Shown one piece after another: positions 54,742 through 64,000 of a DNA stretch of 64,000 nucleotides. The notes beneath the pieces are model-generated. The model did no database searches, was not told where the DNA came from, and saw nothing but the letters and a program-made list of their open reading frames with translations. Within the stretch, counting starts at the first letter, position 1. Every line of letters starts with the position of its first letter. A program made the position numbers and the translations under genes. Source of the DNA: Methylophilus medardicus (GTDB lineage: Bacteria > Pseudomonadota > Gammaproteobacteria > Burkholderiales > Methylophilaceae); the NCBI RefSeq assembly GCF_006363955.1, contig NZ_CP040948.1, positions 2,418,001 through 2,482,000 of the forward strand, given 5' to 3'.

Positions 54742-55137
54742 ATGCAAAACAATCCCTCCTCCGGCCACGAAGAAAGCCCCTTTAAAGGCAAAACTGGCCT
54801 CCGTCGTCTCGTCAATGCGTTTGGTTATTCGATGGATGGCTTTAAAGCCGCCTATCAACATGAAGATGCCTTTCGCCAAGAAGTGTGGCTATCCTTAGTG
54901 TTGATTCCATTGGCGTTTTATCTCGAAGCCGAGGCCTTGAATCGCATTCTGATGGTAGGCAGCGTGCTACTGGTGATGATTGTAGAGTTGCTGAATTCTG
55001 CCGTAGAGGCGGTGGTTGACCGCGTTTCGATCGAACGCCATGCACTGGCCAAACGCGCCAAAGATATTGGCAGCGCCGCCGTATTGCTGGCGCTCGTTAA
55101 TCTGGCTGTCGTATGGTCATTAATCGTTTTTAATTAG
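54742..55137 (+). CDS. dgkA: Diacylglycerol kinase DgkA
   Basis: A 131-residue trimeric inner-membrane kinase that recycles diacylglycerol left by periplasmic glucan and lipopolysaccharide modification, giving phosphatidate. Three spans and the catalytic region are visible: HEDAFRQEVWLSLV, then MIVELLNSAVEAVVDRVSIE with the conserved Glu and Asn. Its activity fits with eptA elsewhere in the window, since phosphoethanolamine transfer releases diacylglycerol. ATG at 54742 follows a weak ribosome-binding site. Confidence 0.92.
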   Translation: MQNNPSSGHEESPFKGKTGLRRLVNAFGYSMDGFKAAYQHEDAFRQEVWLSLVLIPLAFYLEAEALNRILMVGSVLLVMIVELLNSAVEAVVDRVSIERHALAKRAKDIGSAAVLLALVNLAVVWSLIVFN

Positions 55138-55243
55138 CGGCTTTAAACGCACAGCAGCTTGGCAAATACGCTGGCTGTGCACAGTCTTTTGCATCCCCTA
55201 CTGTCAAGCGTCAAGCGCATGGTTTTAATCAGCATGGCTCTAA

Positions 55244-58200
55244 TTAGCCTATGGCGGATTGAATGCAGGCTTCAAACGTATCAATGGTCACGGGTTTGCT
55301 AAAAAGGTAGCCTTGATACAGGTCACATTCATGCTGCTTTAAAAACAGGTGTTGAAATTCAGTTTCAACGCCCTCGGCAATGACCTCCATGCCCAGATTG
55401 TTGGCCATGCCGATGATGGTCTGCACAATAATCGCATCCGTCGGCTTAACGCCCAGATTACGCACAAATGACTGATCAATTTTCAGTTGATCGAGGGGCA
55501 ACTGCGTCAAATAGGCCAAAGAGGACTGCCCTGTGCCGAAATCGTCCATCGCAAAGCGTACCCCTATTTTTTTCAGCGCATGCATTTTCGAAACGGTATC
55601 TTCAATATCGTCTAGTACCAGACTTTCAGTCAGTTCAAACTTGAGCCTTTCAGGCGCGATCATGAATTTTGCTATCGTTTTGCTCACTTGTTCAACAAAG
55701 TTTGCCTGATAAAACTGTCGGGCGCTCACATTGATGGCCAGTTGCAAATGACGGGTGCGTGCACTTTTCGCCCACAGATGCAGTTGCACACAAGCACTTT
55801 CGAGTACCCATTGACCAATCGGTAAAATTAAGCCCGTTGCTTCGGCTAACGGGATAAAAGCCAGCGGCGAAACGACCCCGTGCGACGGATGCACCCAGCG
55901 AATGAGTGCTTCTGCGCCAATCACTTGCGTTGCATTGTTGACCTGCATTTGGTAATAGAGCTCAAATTGATCTTGCGCCAACGCATAGTGCAAATCATGC
56001 TCTAAAGCATTGCGAGCATCCAACTCCACTTGCATGGCCATGTCATAAAAGCGGTGCGTATTGCGCCCGGCACTTTTTGCGGCATACATGGCGCTATCTG
56101 CTCTGGCCAGCAATTCATCCACGGTATGTTCCTCCCCACAAAATAGGCTAATGCCGATGCTCGCGGAGGTGGAATAGCCATACCCCTCTAACAAATAGGG
56201 CTGACTCATAACCGCTAGTATTTTTTCAGCGACTGTTTTTGCTAAAGCGGCAGACTGGTGCGGGTCTTGGTCAAGATTTTCCAAGATCAAAATAAATTCA
56301 TCCCCGCCTAAGCGGCCCACCGTATCACCATCCCGCAGGCAGTCTTGCAGCCGACGGGCGACTTGTATCAATAGCAGATCGCCAATGTTGTGGCCTTTTG
56401 TATCGTTGAGCAACTTGAAATGATCAATGTCCATAAATAGCACCGCGCCATAAATCACACATCGCGCTTGCAAGGCAATGCAGTGCTGTAGCCGCTCATA
56501 CAGTAGCCGGCGATTGGGCAGGTTAGTTAAGGGGTCATAATAGGCTAGGGCATGTATTTCTGCCTCGTTCTGCTTGATTAAAGATAGATCAGAATGTGTA
56601 CTGACATAGTTGATAATTTCGCCAATTGCATTGCTGACGGCGCTGATTGTCAGCCAAACCAAATGCTCTTCACCATTTTGGCGCCGGTTCCATATTTCGC
56701 CGTGCCAGAAACCCTCCCCATACAAAGACTCGCGGATGGCTTGATAAAAACTGGCATCATGCCTGCTAGACTTAAGCACACTGGTTTTGCGTCCGACGAT
56801 ATCCTCTGCTTGATAGCCCGTTTGTTGCATAAAGGCTTTGTTGACCCGCAGGACGATATGGTCAGCATCGGCTACAATGATGCCCTCCTGCACTTCAAAT
56901 GCGGTGGCCGCGATTAACAGCTCTTTTTCAATCGCTTTTGCATGCGTGATATCGCGAAAATACCACACCCGGCCATAGTACTTCCCAGCCATGCTTTTGA
57001 TGGGCGCGGAATAGCGATCAATGATGCGACCGTCCTTCAATAAAAGCTCGGTACGGCTATTCTCATCACGATGCGAGAATAAATAGTCAATACGTTTAAA
57101 AAATGCATCTAAATCAATCACCTGTGAAAATATCACCCGCATCAGCGGCGCATCTAAAGCATGCTCGGTGATATTCGCCTTGAGTTGCCAAAGATCCGCA
57201 AAACGTCGGTTATAGGCAATCACTTTATGGTATTGGTCGATCACCAAAATACCATCCAGTGAGGTTTCTTGCTGGGTTTGCAAAATAGTATTTTTAAACT
57301 CAATATCCTGACTATTTTTCACCCTTTCGTTCTCGAGTAAGAAATTATCCATGGCAAAACTAATATCCCCAGCCATTTCAGAGAGCAGGCCGCGCGCATC
57401 CAAATCAAAGGCATCCAGTTCTTTGGCATACAGCACAAAGACACCGATGGCTTTGCGCTGTTGATAAAAAGGGAGAGATGCAAGGGATTTCCAACCGATC
57501 TGCGCACCCAGTGCCGCCCAGTGCATGGTATTCGGGTCACGTATAAAATCCTGACACCAATACGGTTGATGTTCTCTTAGCGCGATACTGGAGGGACCAT
57601 GACAAGCCGGGCTATCGACATCAATTGAAATTTTAAGGCCTTGCACCAATGCGCAATCCTTACCTTCACAGGCGATCAGCCGGATATCGCCAGATGCATG
57701 ATCGAGTAACCCTACCCAAGCCGTCATCATCCCGCCGCTCGATACGGCGATGTTGCAGATTTCATTGAACAGTGCCTGCTCGGTTGCTGAATGGATGATG
57801 GCTTTATTGCAGCGACTCAGCGCGGCATACAGTTGTGTCAGTCTCTGGGCTCTAAATTCAGCCGCTTTGCGCTCGGTGATATCACGAATATTGCATTGAA
57901 TTACGGTAAGCCCCTCACAGTCATAGGCATTACTGACGAACTCTACCTGAATATGCACCCCTGACTTGGTAATGAGCGGCAAGTCTTCGTAGCGCACAAA
58001 GCCTCGCGTTTGCAACTCGGCAAACATCTCTTTGCTCTCTTGGATATCTGAGAATGGGCCTACCTGCCAAAGTTTTTTACCTAAAAATTCGGCATGCGTA
58101 TAGCCAAGCAGTTTGATTAGAAAAGGGTTTACATCTTCAATCTGTGCCGTCGCAGCATTCAACAGCAATATGCCATCTTGCGCAGTTTCAAACAGTCGCC

Positions 58201-58264
58201 TGTAACGGCTTTCTGACACACGAAGCGCATCTTGTTGCGCCGCTTGGCTGCATTCGGGAGACAT
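55244..58264 (-). CDS. PAS-GAF-PAS-PAS-GGDEF-EAL signalling protein
   Basis: A 1006-residue cytoplasmic protein for cyclic di-GMP turnover. Domains in order: PAS (about 16-133), GAF (150-315), PAS (320-445), PAS (450-565), GGDEF (575-745) and EAL (750-1000). GGDEF is intact (653-657), with an upstream product-inhibition site RDGD (644-647); the EAL catalytic motif is present (EALIRW, Glu785) with DDFGTGQSS (907-915). Both activities are thus possible. No membrane span, so it responds to a cytosolic cue (redox, light or small molecule). The start at 58264 leaves about 15 residues before the first PAS. Confidence 0.88.
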   Translation of the reverse strand: MSPECSQAAQQDALRVSESRYRRLFETAQDGILLLNAATAQIEDVNPFLIKLLGYTHAEFLGKKLWQVGPFSDIQESKEMFAELQTRGFVRYEDLPLITKSGVHIQVEFVSNAYDCEGLTVIQCNIRDITERKAAEFRAQRLTQLYAALSRCNKAIIHSATEQALFNEICNIAVSSGGMMTAWVGLLDHASGDIRLIACEGKDCALVQGLKISIDVDSPACHGPSSIALREHQPYWCQDFIRDPNTMHWAALGAQIGWKSLASLPFYQQRKAIGVFVLYAKELDAFDLDARGLLSEMAGDISFAMDNFLLENERVKNSQDIEFKNTILQTQQETSLDGILVIDQYHKVIAYNRRFADLWQLKANITEHALDAPLMRVIFSQVIDLDAFFKRIDYLFSHRDENSRTELLLKDGRIIDRYSAPIKSMAGKYYGRVWYFRDITHAKAIEKELLIAATAFEVQEGIIVADADHIVLRVNKAFMQQTGYQAEDIVGRKTSVLKSSRHDASFYQAIRESLYGEGFWHGEIWNRRQNGEEHLVWLTISAVSNAIGEIINYVSTHSDLSLIKQNEAEIHALAYYDPLTNLPNRRLLYERLQHCIALQARCVIYGAVLFMDIDHFKLLNDTKGHNIGDLLLIQVARRLQDCLRDGDTVGRLGGDEFILILENLDQDPHQSAALAKTVAEKILAVMSQPYLLEGYGYSTSASIGISLFCGEEHTVDELLARADSAMYAAKSAGRNTHRFYDMAMQVELDARNALEHDLHYALAQDQFELYYQMQVNNATQVIGAEALIRWVHPSHGVVSPLAFIPLAEATGLILPIGQWVLESACVQLHLWAKSARTRHLQLAINVSARQFYQANFVEQVSKTIAKFMIAPERLKFELTESLVLDDIEDTVSKMHALKKIGVRFAMDDFGTGQSSLAYLTQLPLDQLKIDQSFVRNLGVKPTDAIIVQTIIGMANNLGMEVIAEGVETEFQHLFLKQHECDLYQGYLFSKPVTIDTFEACIQSAIG

Positions 58265-58689
58265 CTCAGCCGCCGCCCGTCGAGCGCGTCATCGGCGCAT
58301 CAGCACGCGGATGCATCATGGCGAAAAAGTAATCCACGCGACGGCGGCTGACCTAGCTACAGACTTGATCAGGCCGTTTATAAAAAATTCCATCATTGAT
58401 TTTGGTGATGCTCGCCTTTAAAAACCGCTAATCGCAGGTCGATGATTGCACAACAATGCGCTGTTGCATTGCTGGCAAAGGCTCATCAAATACATGACCT
58501 GATGAGAGTGACGCAGTAGAAATTAGCATCATCTACATGGGATGTATGTTCGGTGAGAAACTTAACGAGTTGCCGCGCGCGCAGCGATCCCCCACGCCCT
58601 CAAACAAAGCGGGGGCGGGGGAGCATCGCAGGCGTCAATATTTGAGAATCTTTATAATCAGATGATGGGGCTGAATAGGTTTATTGCGA
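58265..58689. other. Intergenic region after a TonB receptor gene
   Basis: About 425 bases with no gene that I can support. It includes a GC-rich hairpin (58589-58621), which may end the receptor transcript, and a short frame just upstream of the signalling gene that ends at its start (TGAGATG) but is too short to call. Confidence 0.5.
58589..58621 (-). terminator. GC-rich hairpin after the ZnuD-like gene
   Basis: CCCCC-A-CGCCC (58589-58599) pairs with GGGCG and GGGG (58613-58621) with one bulged A, about 70 bases after the receptor stop codon on the minus strand. No T tract follows, so the terminator role is uncertain. Confidence 0.4.
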
Positions 58690-60717
58690 TTAAAAATCCG
58701 CTCTAGCACCCAACAGAATTGAACGTGCGCCCGCTGGTGAAATATCTTTTAAGAAAGATGCATGCTCACGGATTTCATCATTCAAGAGGTTATTGGCTCT
58801 CGCAAACAACTCAACGTGATACTTGCCCGGTATTTTGTAGGCGAGCAAGGCACTGAGATTGGTATAACCGTCTGTTTTCAATTCATTTTCTGCCACATCG
58901 TTTTGCTTAAAGGCATGCAAGACATCCATGCGTGCGTTCCAGCTGCCCAAATGGTAATCCAGGCCCCCGCCCAAGCGCAACGGTGAGATTCGTGGCAAAT
59001 AATCGTTATTTCGCGTGTCTTTCGCATGGACATAGTCACCTCTGACTTTGAGTGCCCAAGCGTCGTTTAGCGCAAATTTCCCCTCTAGCTCTAAGCCTTT
59101 GAATAAAGCAGGGACCGCTCTAAATTCCGCTTCAGGTAAGAGATCACCATCGACCGCCACCTCGTTGCCGGTGTTGAACAAACCGATAAAGTTTTTAAAC
59201 TTGGTAGCGTATGCCCCCAAAGTCAAACTATGGCCACCAGATTTCCATTTCAATTGGGCATCGATCCCATTGGAGCGTTCTTTTTTCAGTTGCGTGCTGC
59301 CCACTTCAAACTGACCGGTCGCAATGTGCGCACCATTGGCATATAGCTCAAAGTAACTCGGCGCACGCTCGTTATGCGACAAATTAAACGTCGCATTCCA
59401 TTGGTCATTAATGGCATACAATCCGCCCAAGGCAAAGCTGTTCGGGTTAAACCGCTGACTCTGGCCAGCACCAAAATTGTCACTGTCTGCGGAGTTGACA
59501 GTGGTTTCTCCGCTGCGACCACCAAATGTCACCTTATGTTGGCCGATGGCAAGCTCTTCATACACATACAAAGACTGGTCTTGTGTCACCACGCCCGGGA
59601 CAAAGGCCTCTTCACCTAATGCTTGAAACCGCGTATTTTGAAATTGATATCCCAGCACACCATTCATGCCAGCCAGGGGAACGTGCGTCGCCTCCAAGCT
59701 GCCTTGCATACCTCGGTTTTTAAAGGTCGTGCCGACTGCACCATCTTCAAGTTCGACGTGTTGATAATCCGTGTGCGCCATACGTAATTTGATCTTTTGG
59801 ATCGGCCCATTTAGGGCGCGCAGCTCACCGGCCAATTCGAGGCGTTTATTTTGCATGTCGATGCGAACACTTTGCTCAGCGACGGTACCGTAGTTATTGT
59901 TCGAGTCGGCATAAGACAAGCCAAGGTAGCCTGTATCAAAAGTCCATGCAGCACCCAATGCACCGCCATTCGACAATGCATCACTGTTGATTAACTTCCC
60001 TTTGTTTTCGCGGGGGGTTCCGTCTGCCTGGCTTTTGCGTTTCGACACCGCATAGCCAGGAATGGTCAAGTCACTGGTTTCACTGCTATAAATATCCGCA
60101 TGCATGGCAAACTGGCCATTGCCCACATCCACCACCGCTGCCCCATTGCGCGTATTATCTGGCCCGCCAAAGCGTGCCTCGGCACGGCCCGTATAACCAT
60201 CGAGCGATTCTTTGGGAATCCGATGGTCAATGGCGTTGACCACGCCGCCCATTGCACTGCCGCCATACAACAAGGCTGCAGGTCCACGCACCACATCAAT
60301 TTGCTCAATAATGAGCGGATTAATGCCCACGGCATGATCAAAACTGAGCGAGGAGGCATCCAGCACGCCAACACCGTTTTGCATGATTTTGACCCGCTCA
60401 CCATCCAGACCACGGATAATGGGTCGCGAGGCATTTGGGCCAAACTGCGTGGCCGTGACCCCGGGAATCCCGTTCAAGGTTTCGCCCAAGGTCCCCTGAC
60501 GACGCAGACTTAACTCTCGCCCACCCATCACGGACACCGGCACCACCATATCGTCCGATGCAACGCCTAACGGGTTGCCTGTCACCGGGACTTCATCCAA
60601 ATTAACCTGCGTGCTTGGCTCGGCCGCCATCACCGGCGTGCTTAAAGTGGCTACGATCGCTATCCATAGCGGTTTTTGACGCCAACCACGTGGCGCCACA
60701 GATGTGTGCATATTCAT
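58690..60717 (-). CDS. ZnuD-like TonB-dependent zinc receptor
   Basis: A 675-residue outer-membrane receptor with signal peptide (cleavage near VMA-AE, residue 32), plug (about 38-165, with RPIIRGLDGERVKIMQNG and VVRGPAALLYGGSAMGGVVN) and barrel ending in Phe. The segment FELYANGAHIATGQFEVG is the hallmark of ZnuD/zinc-piracy receptors, which take up free zinc or zinc-bound haem-like ligands. It lies downstream of a small His/Cys-rich protein and an operator-like palindrome, which fits control by a zinc sensor such as Zur. No Zur or Znu transporter gene is in the window. Confidence 0.85.
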   Translation of the reverse strand: MNMHTSVAPRGWRQKPLWIAIVATLSTPVMAAEPSTQVNLDEVPVTGNPLGVASDDMVVPVSVMGGRELSLRRQGTLGETLNGIPGVTATQFGPNASRPIIRGLDGERVKIMQNGVGVLDASSLSFDHAVGINPLIIEQIDVVRGPAALLYGGSAMGGVVNAIDHRIPKESLDGYTGRAEARFGGPDNTRNGAAVVDVGNGQFAMHADIYSSETSDLTIPGYAVSKRKSQADGTPRENKGKLINSDALSNGGALGAAWTFDTGYLGLSYADSNNNYGTVAEQSVRIDMQNKRLELAGELRALNGPIQKIKLRMAHTDYQHVELEDGAVGTTFKNRGMQGSLEATHVPLAGMNGVLGYQFQNTRFQALGEEAFVPGVVTQDQSLYVYEELAIGQHKVTFGGRSGETTVNSADSDNFGAGQSQRFNPNSFALGGLYAINDQWNATFNLSHNERAPSYFELYANGAHIATGQFEVGSTQLKKERSNGIDAQLKWKSGGHSLTLGAYATKFKNFIGLFNTGNEVAVDGDLLPEAEFRAVPALFKGLELEGKFALNDAWALKVRGDYVHAKDTRNNDYLPRISPLRLGGGLDYHLGSWNARMDVLHAFKQNDVAENELKTDGYTNLSALLAYKIPGKYHVELFARANNLLNDEIREHASFLKDISPAGARSILLGARADF

Positions 60718-60817
60718 TTTTGATTCCAGACAAGTTCGCTCCAGCGCATATGGGCGCTGTAGACAGCATCATTAATCACCGTAGGTCGCAACGCTGCGAC
60801 TTTAGGTAGCGTAAATA

Positions 60818-61132
60818 TTAGGCTGGAGTGTTGACTGGTGGAGCGCGAGCAGAATAAACCGCGAAGCAAGGGCTCAGTACTTCGATCCCTGCGACGGTTA
60901 ATGGTGGGCTATTAACGGTCGGTGGCAATTGCCACTGTGGCGTATGCGTGAGTGCACCGGCGGCATGCGCGATGCTGATACATAAAGCACAAGGCTCATT
61001 GCCTTGTTTTTTGTCTGGCTGCGACTGCTGCGTCAGCTCTTTAATATGGCTGATTTCATGTGTAGCAATGCCCGTTTGCACCATGGCAAACAGCAGGGAC
61101 ATCACAAAATAAACATAAAACCGTTTTAACAT
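60818..61132 (-). CDS. Small His/Cys-rich exported protein, zinc-linked
   Basis: A 104-residue protein with an N-terminal hydrophobic export segment (about 8-23) and metal-type residues: HEISH (His25-His29, an HExxH pattern), CALC (48-51), His56 and His63. The C-terminus is Pro-rich. It resembles the small DUF2946-like proteins found next to zinc receptors. Its nearness to the ZnuD-like gene in the same direction suggests a role in periplasmic zinc handling. With no catalytic domain, the HExxH pattern is more likely a metal-binding site than a protease. Confidence 0.65.
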   Translation of the reverse strand: MLKRFYVYFVMSLLFAMVQTGIATHEISHIKELTQQSQPDKKQGNEPCALCISIAHAAGALTHTPQWQLPPTVNSPPLTVAGIEVLSPCFAVYSARAPPVNTPA

Positions 61133-61252
61133 AATAATTATATTATCATAAATTTATGACAAGAAAATGACCCGACAACCGAACCAATTAAAGCGATGGA
61201 GATGTGATCGAAGCGCTAGAGAGGTGAGCATCCCATGCATTTAAAATTGGGT
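61133..61252. promoter_or_regulatory. AT-rich operator region with palindrome
   Basis: TCATAAATTTATGA (61146-61159) is a perfect 14-base palindrome, 13 bases upstream of the small protein start, within an A/T-rich stretch that also holds TATAAT-like sequence. A repressor bound here would block transcription of the zinc-linked pair. The sequence does not match the known Zur consensus closely enough to name the regulator. Confidence 0.45.
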
Positions 61253-62152
61253 TTAAAGATTTACGACGCGTTTCGGCGCGATACGGCCATCGCGTTGCTG
61301 TAAGCCAACCCCTAAAAACAATCCGGCCTCGCTATAAATACGCAACTCACTATGGGGAATCGCCCCCGACATCCACACCGGATTGCCCTGCTTAAAATAA
61401 TAAGCAGCGTCTTCTGGTAATAGAATTTTCGGCAAGGCCGCAATCGCGGTATCGACAGGCAATAGCAGTGCATCCCGCTGCGCGTCTGTCATCGAAGCCA
61501 ATGCGTCAATGCTGATCGCCTTTGCAATTTGATAAGTCGCCGTCGCCGTGCGGCGTAGTGCAGTTAAATGCGCACCGGCTTGCAAGGCATTGCCAATATC
61601 TTCAGCCAACGTTCGGATATACGTCCCCTTGCTACAACATACCTCAATCTTGGCATGATTGTCGGCACATTCAAGCACGCGCAAGGCATGAATGGTTACT
61701 TGTCTGGCCGCCCGCATTAACTCCACGCCATCGCGCGCGTAGGCATACAAAGGTTTGCCGTTCACTTTTAAGGCGGAATACATCGGTGGCACTTGGCTGA
61801 TTTCGCCCATAAATTGCGGCAGCACCTGTTCAATATCGGCCAGTGAGACATGGCAATCGACCTGTTGGATCACCTCACCCTCAATATCGCCAGTAGTGGT
61901 GCTTATACCAAACCGGATATCAGCAATATAGGTTTTGTTTTCATCGGTCAAATATTGCGCAAATTTGGTCGCTTCGCCAAAACAAATCGGCAATACGCCA
62001 GTCGCTAGTGGGTCGAGCGTGCCGGTGTGACCGGCTTTTTCTGCTTGATACAACCATTTGACCTTTTGTAAGGCCTGATTGGATGAAAAACCGTAGGGCT
62101 TGTCGAGCAACAACACACCATGGACGGCGCGTTTAATGCGTTTGAATTGCAT
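61253..62152 (-). CDS. truB: tRNA pseudouridine synthase B (Psi55)
   Basis: TruB makes pseudouridine 55 in the T loop of tRNAs. The 299-residue protein has catalytic Asp47 in GTLDPLATGVLPIC, the KPYGFSSNQ segment near the N-terminus, and a C-terminal PUA-like part. It lies 6 bases after rbfA in the conserved infB-rbfA-truB order. Confidence 0.97.
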   Translation of the reverse strand: MQFKRIKRAVHGVLLLDKPYGFSSNQALQKVKWLYQAEKAGHTGTLDPLATGVLPICFGEATKFAQYLTDENKTYIADIRFGISTTTGDIEGEVIQQVDCHVSLADIEQVLPQFMGEISQVPPMYSALKVNGKPLYAYARDGVELMRAARQVTIHALRVLECADNHAKIEVCCSKGTYIRTLAEDIGNALQAGAHLTALRRTATATYQIAKAISIDALASMTDAQRDALLLPVDTAIAALPKILLPEDAAYYFKQGNPVWMSGAIPHSELRIYSEAGLFLGVGLQQRDGRIAPKRVVNL

Positions 62153-62158
62153 GGCGCC

Positions 62159-62515
62159 TTACTCTTGCGCGGGGGTGTCGGACAAGGCCTCATGGATGAG
62201 TTTGTCCATATGCATGCCGCGGTCTATCGATTCGTCATAGACAAAATGCAATTGTGGTACGGTACGGATCATCATGCGCTTGCCCAATTGCGATCGCAAA
62301 AAGCCAGCCGCTTTTTCAAGCCCGGCTTGTAAGCCCTTGCTGTTTTTCTGCGCCGCATAAAACACTTTGGCATGCGCCATATCACCCGTCACCTCCACTC
62401 CGGTGAGAGTGACCATTTGCACGCGCGGGTCTTTGATCTCAAACATGAGCAAATCCGCCAATTCACGGCGCATTTGCTCAGAGACACGGTCATTTCGGGA
62501 AAATGCTTTAGCCAT
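62159..62515 (-). CDS. rbfA: 30S ribosome-binding factor A
   Basis: RbfA helps 16S rRNA maturation in the 30S subunit, especially in the cold. The 118-residue protein is a small KH-type domain with RVSEQMRRELADLLM, KDPRVQMVTLTGVEVT and RTVPQLHFVYDESIDRG. Its start overlaps the infB stop by one base. Confidence 0.97.
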   Translation of the reverse strand: MAKAFSRNDRVSEQMRRELADLLMFEIKDPRVQMVTLTGVEVTGDMAHAKVFYAAQKNSKGLQAGLEKAAGFLRSQLGKRMMIRTVPQLHFVYDESIDRGMHMDKLIHEALSDTPAQE

Positions 62516-64000
62516 TACAGGGTACGCGCCACTTCCACCACTTCATAGACTTCTAGAATATCGCCCACTTCGATTTCGTTGTAATTTTTGAGTGACAAAC
62601 CACATTCAAAGTTGTTTTTAACTTCTTTGACGTCATCTTTAAAGCGTTTCAGAGAATCCAATTCACCCGTGTGAATAATGACATTGTTACGCAACACACG
62701 CACTTTAGAGTTACGTTTCACCGAGCCATCTTGTACATAACAACCAGCGACCGCACCCACTTTGGAGATTCGATAGACTTCGCGGATTTCTACCGTACCA
62801 ATCATTTGCTCTTTCTGCTCTGGTGCTAGCATGCCACCCAACGCAGCCTTGATCTCATCGACCGCTTCGTAAATGATGTTGTAGTAGCGCAAATCGACAT
62901 CTAAGTTTTCGACCAGTTTACGGGCACCGGCATCGGCACGCACGTTAAAGCCAATCAATACCGCCTTAGAGGCCGCGGCCAAGTTGACATCTGATTCGCT
63001 AATAGCACCCACAGCGGTGTGAATGATATTGACTCGGACTTCGTTGGTAGACAATTTTTGCAAACTAGTGGTCAACGCTTCGAAAGAGCCTTGTACATCT
63101 GACTTCACAATCAGGTTCAGGGTCTGCACTTCACCTTCCGCCATTTGCTCAAACATATTCTCAAGTTTGGCGGCTTGTTGCTTGGCCAGTTTCACATCGC
63201 GGAACTTACCTTGACGGAACAGGGCAATCTCTCGTGCTTTACGCTCATCATTCAATACAATGGTTTCTTCGCCGGCACTTGGCACATCAGACAAGCCCAA
63301 TACCTCTACCGGAATAGAAGGGCCTGCTTCTTTAATATCATTACCGTTTTCATCCAACATGGCGCGTACGCGACCATAAGCAGTGCCAGCCAGCAACATG
63401 TCACCACGGCGCAGAATCCCTGACTGAATCAGCACAGTAGTCACCGGACCACGCCCTTTGTCCAAACGGCCTTCAATCACCAAGCCTTTTGCTGGCGTAT
63501 TTTTCGGTGAAGTCAGTTCCAATACTTCTGCTTGCAGCAGCACCGCTTCAAGCAACTCGTCAATGCCTTTACCTGTTTTAGCAGACACTTCACGGAACAT
63601 GGTTTCACCACCATATTCTTCAGGCACCACTTCATGCGTGATCAATTCATTTTTAACACGATCTGGTTGCGCTTCTGGCTTATCGACCTTGTTGATCGCA
63701 ACCACGATAGGCACATTACCGGCCTTGGCGTGGTGGATCGCCTCAATCGTTTGTGGCATCACACCATCATCGGCAGAAACCACCAGAATCACAATATCCG
63801 TAGCTTTTGCACCACGCGCACGCATCGCTGTAAACGCCTCGTGACCCGGGGTATCGAGGAAGGTCACCATACCACGTGGTGTTTCTACGTGATAAGCACC
63901 AATGTGCTGCGTAATGCCGCCTGCCTCGCCTGAAGCCACTCGACTGCGACGAATATAATCCAACAGCGACGTTTTACCATGGTCAACGTGACCCATGACG
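62515..64000 (-). CDS. infB: Translation initiation factor IF-2, N-terminus missing
   Basis: Only the G domain and everything C-terminal of it lie inside the window; the N-terminal part runs past the right edge. Visible are [12 protein letters not shown] (G1), DTPGHEAF (G3), NKVDKP (G4) and the C-terminal domains that bind initiator tRNA, ending near residue 493 of the visible part. IF-2 carries formyl-methionyl-tRNA to the ribosome. It is first of the infB-rbfA-truB genes seen here, preceded off-window by the usual nusA. Confidence 0.97.
   Translation of the reverse strand, partial: VMGHVDHGKTSLLDYIRRSRVASGEAGGITQHIGAYHVETPRGMVTFLDTPGHEAFTAMRARGAKATDIVILVVSADDGVMPQTIEAIHHAKAGNVPIVVAINKVDKPEAQPDRVKNELITHEVVPEEYGGETMFREVSAKTGKGIDELLEAVLLQAEVLELTSPKNTPAKGLVIEGRLDKGRGPVTTVLIQSGILRRGDMLLAGTAYGRVRAMLDENGNDIKEAGPSIPVEVLGLSDVPSAGEETIVLNDERKAREIALFRQGKFRDVKLAKQQAAKLENMFEQMAEGEVQTLNLIVKSDVQGSFEALTTSLQKLSTNEVRVNIIHTAVGAISESDVNLAAASKAVLIGFNVRADAGARKLVENLDVDLRYYNIIYEAVDEIKAALGGMLAPEQKEQMIGTVEIREVYRISKVGAVAGCYVQDGSVKRNSKVRVLRNNVIIHTGELDSLKRFKDDVKEVKNNFECGLSLKNYNEIEVGDILEVYEVVEVARTL

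Noticed and set aside
58265-58330. A short frame whose stop overlaps the start of the GGDEF-EAL gene
   Set aside because: Fewer than 25 codons, no ribosome-binding site and no recognisable sequence; noted only in the intergenic entry.
60886-61060. HEISH in the small zinc-linked protein as a metalloprotease active site
   Set aside because: The protein is only 104 residues with no protease fold; a metal-binding role is more likely.
1-64000. Insertion sequences, prophage genes, CRISPR arrays or defence islands
   Set aside because: No transposase, integrase, phage structural gene, Cas protein or regularly spaced repeat was recognised anywhere in the window.

Overview
The window is a dense, operon-rich bacterial chromosome segment of intermediate G+C. 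It carries about 60 genes, a tRNA, and no insertion sequence, prophage or CRISPR array. Gene content points to a betaproteobacterium, most likely a methylotroph of the Methylophilaceae. The clues are a PQQ/quinoprotein-associated metallo-hydrolase, a beta-propeller lipoprotein of the kind found with PQQ pathways, 6-phosphogluconate dehydrogenase (used in the ribulose monophosphate cycle), the C5 haem pathway gene hemL, ubiC-ubiA, and the neighbourhoods infB-rbfA-truB and rpsO-pnp. The family-level placement is inference from gene content, not from a phylogeny.

Layout. 1-6.7 kb: a FimV-like protein converging on a leftward run mltA-ubiC-ubiA, then apaG-thiG-thiS (cell wall, ubiquinone, thiamin). 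6.8-11.8 kb: gnd, a dienelactone hydrolase, a secreted serine protease with a TPR tail, and hemL. 12.1-19.6 kb: gltB-gltD (ammonia assimilation) and hemE. 19.7-21.4 kb: a cytochrome b561 divergent from a secreted metallo-beta-lactamase-fold protein. 21.4-25.1 kb: a compact leftward four-gene cluster: thermostable-hemolysin family protein, AMP-forming acyl ligase, haem-oxygenase-like diiron enzyme, short-chain reductase. It looks like an uncharacterised small-molecule pathway and is the best candidate for a new system here.

25.3-32.4 kb: an envelope-modification region. A textbook sigma-54 promoter precedes a PAP2 phosphatase and an EptA-type phosphoethanolamine transferase. Next to them are a lone substrate-binding-like protein, a porin-like barrel, and a histidine kinase with an NtrC-type sigma-54 activator. 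The activator is the obvious candidate regulator of that promoter. 32.4-35.1 kb: an extradiol dioxygenase-like gene and two DoxX paralogues around a LysR regulator. 35.3-40.2 kb: a TetR-controlled RND efflux operon with a visible operator. 40.2-42.8 kb: pcm, a TolC-like protein and an isochorismatase-like hydrolase. 42.9-45.1 kb: a TonB-dependent receptor preceded by a tiny overlapping membrane ORF.

45.1-55.1 kb is mostly housekeeping: pnp, rpsO, a PfkB kinase, tRNA-Phe, a rhodanese/TusA sulfur-relay pair, a beta-propeller lipoprotein with a Fur-like palindrome upstream, ilvA, rpiA, phoU, yggX and dgkA. 55.2-58.3 kb: a large PAS/GAF/GGDEF/EAL signalling protein. 58.7-61.1 kb: a ZnuD-like TonB receptor behind a small His/Cys-rich protein with an operator-like palindrome. 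61.2-64 kb: truB, rbfA and the C-terminal part of infB, which runs off the right edge.
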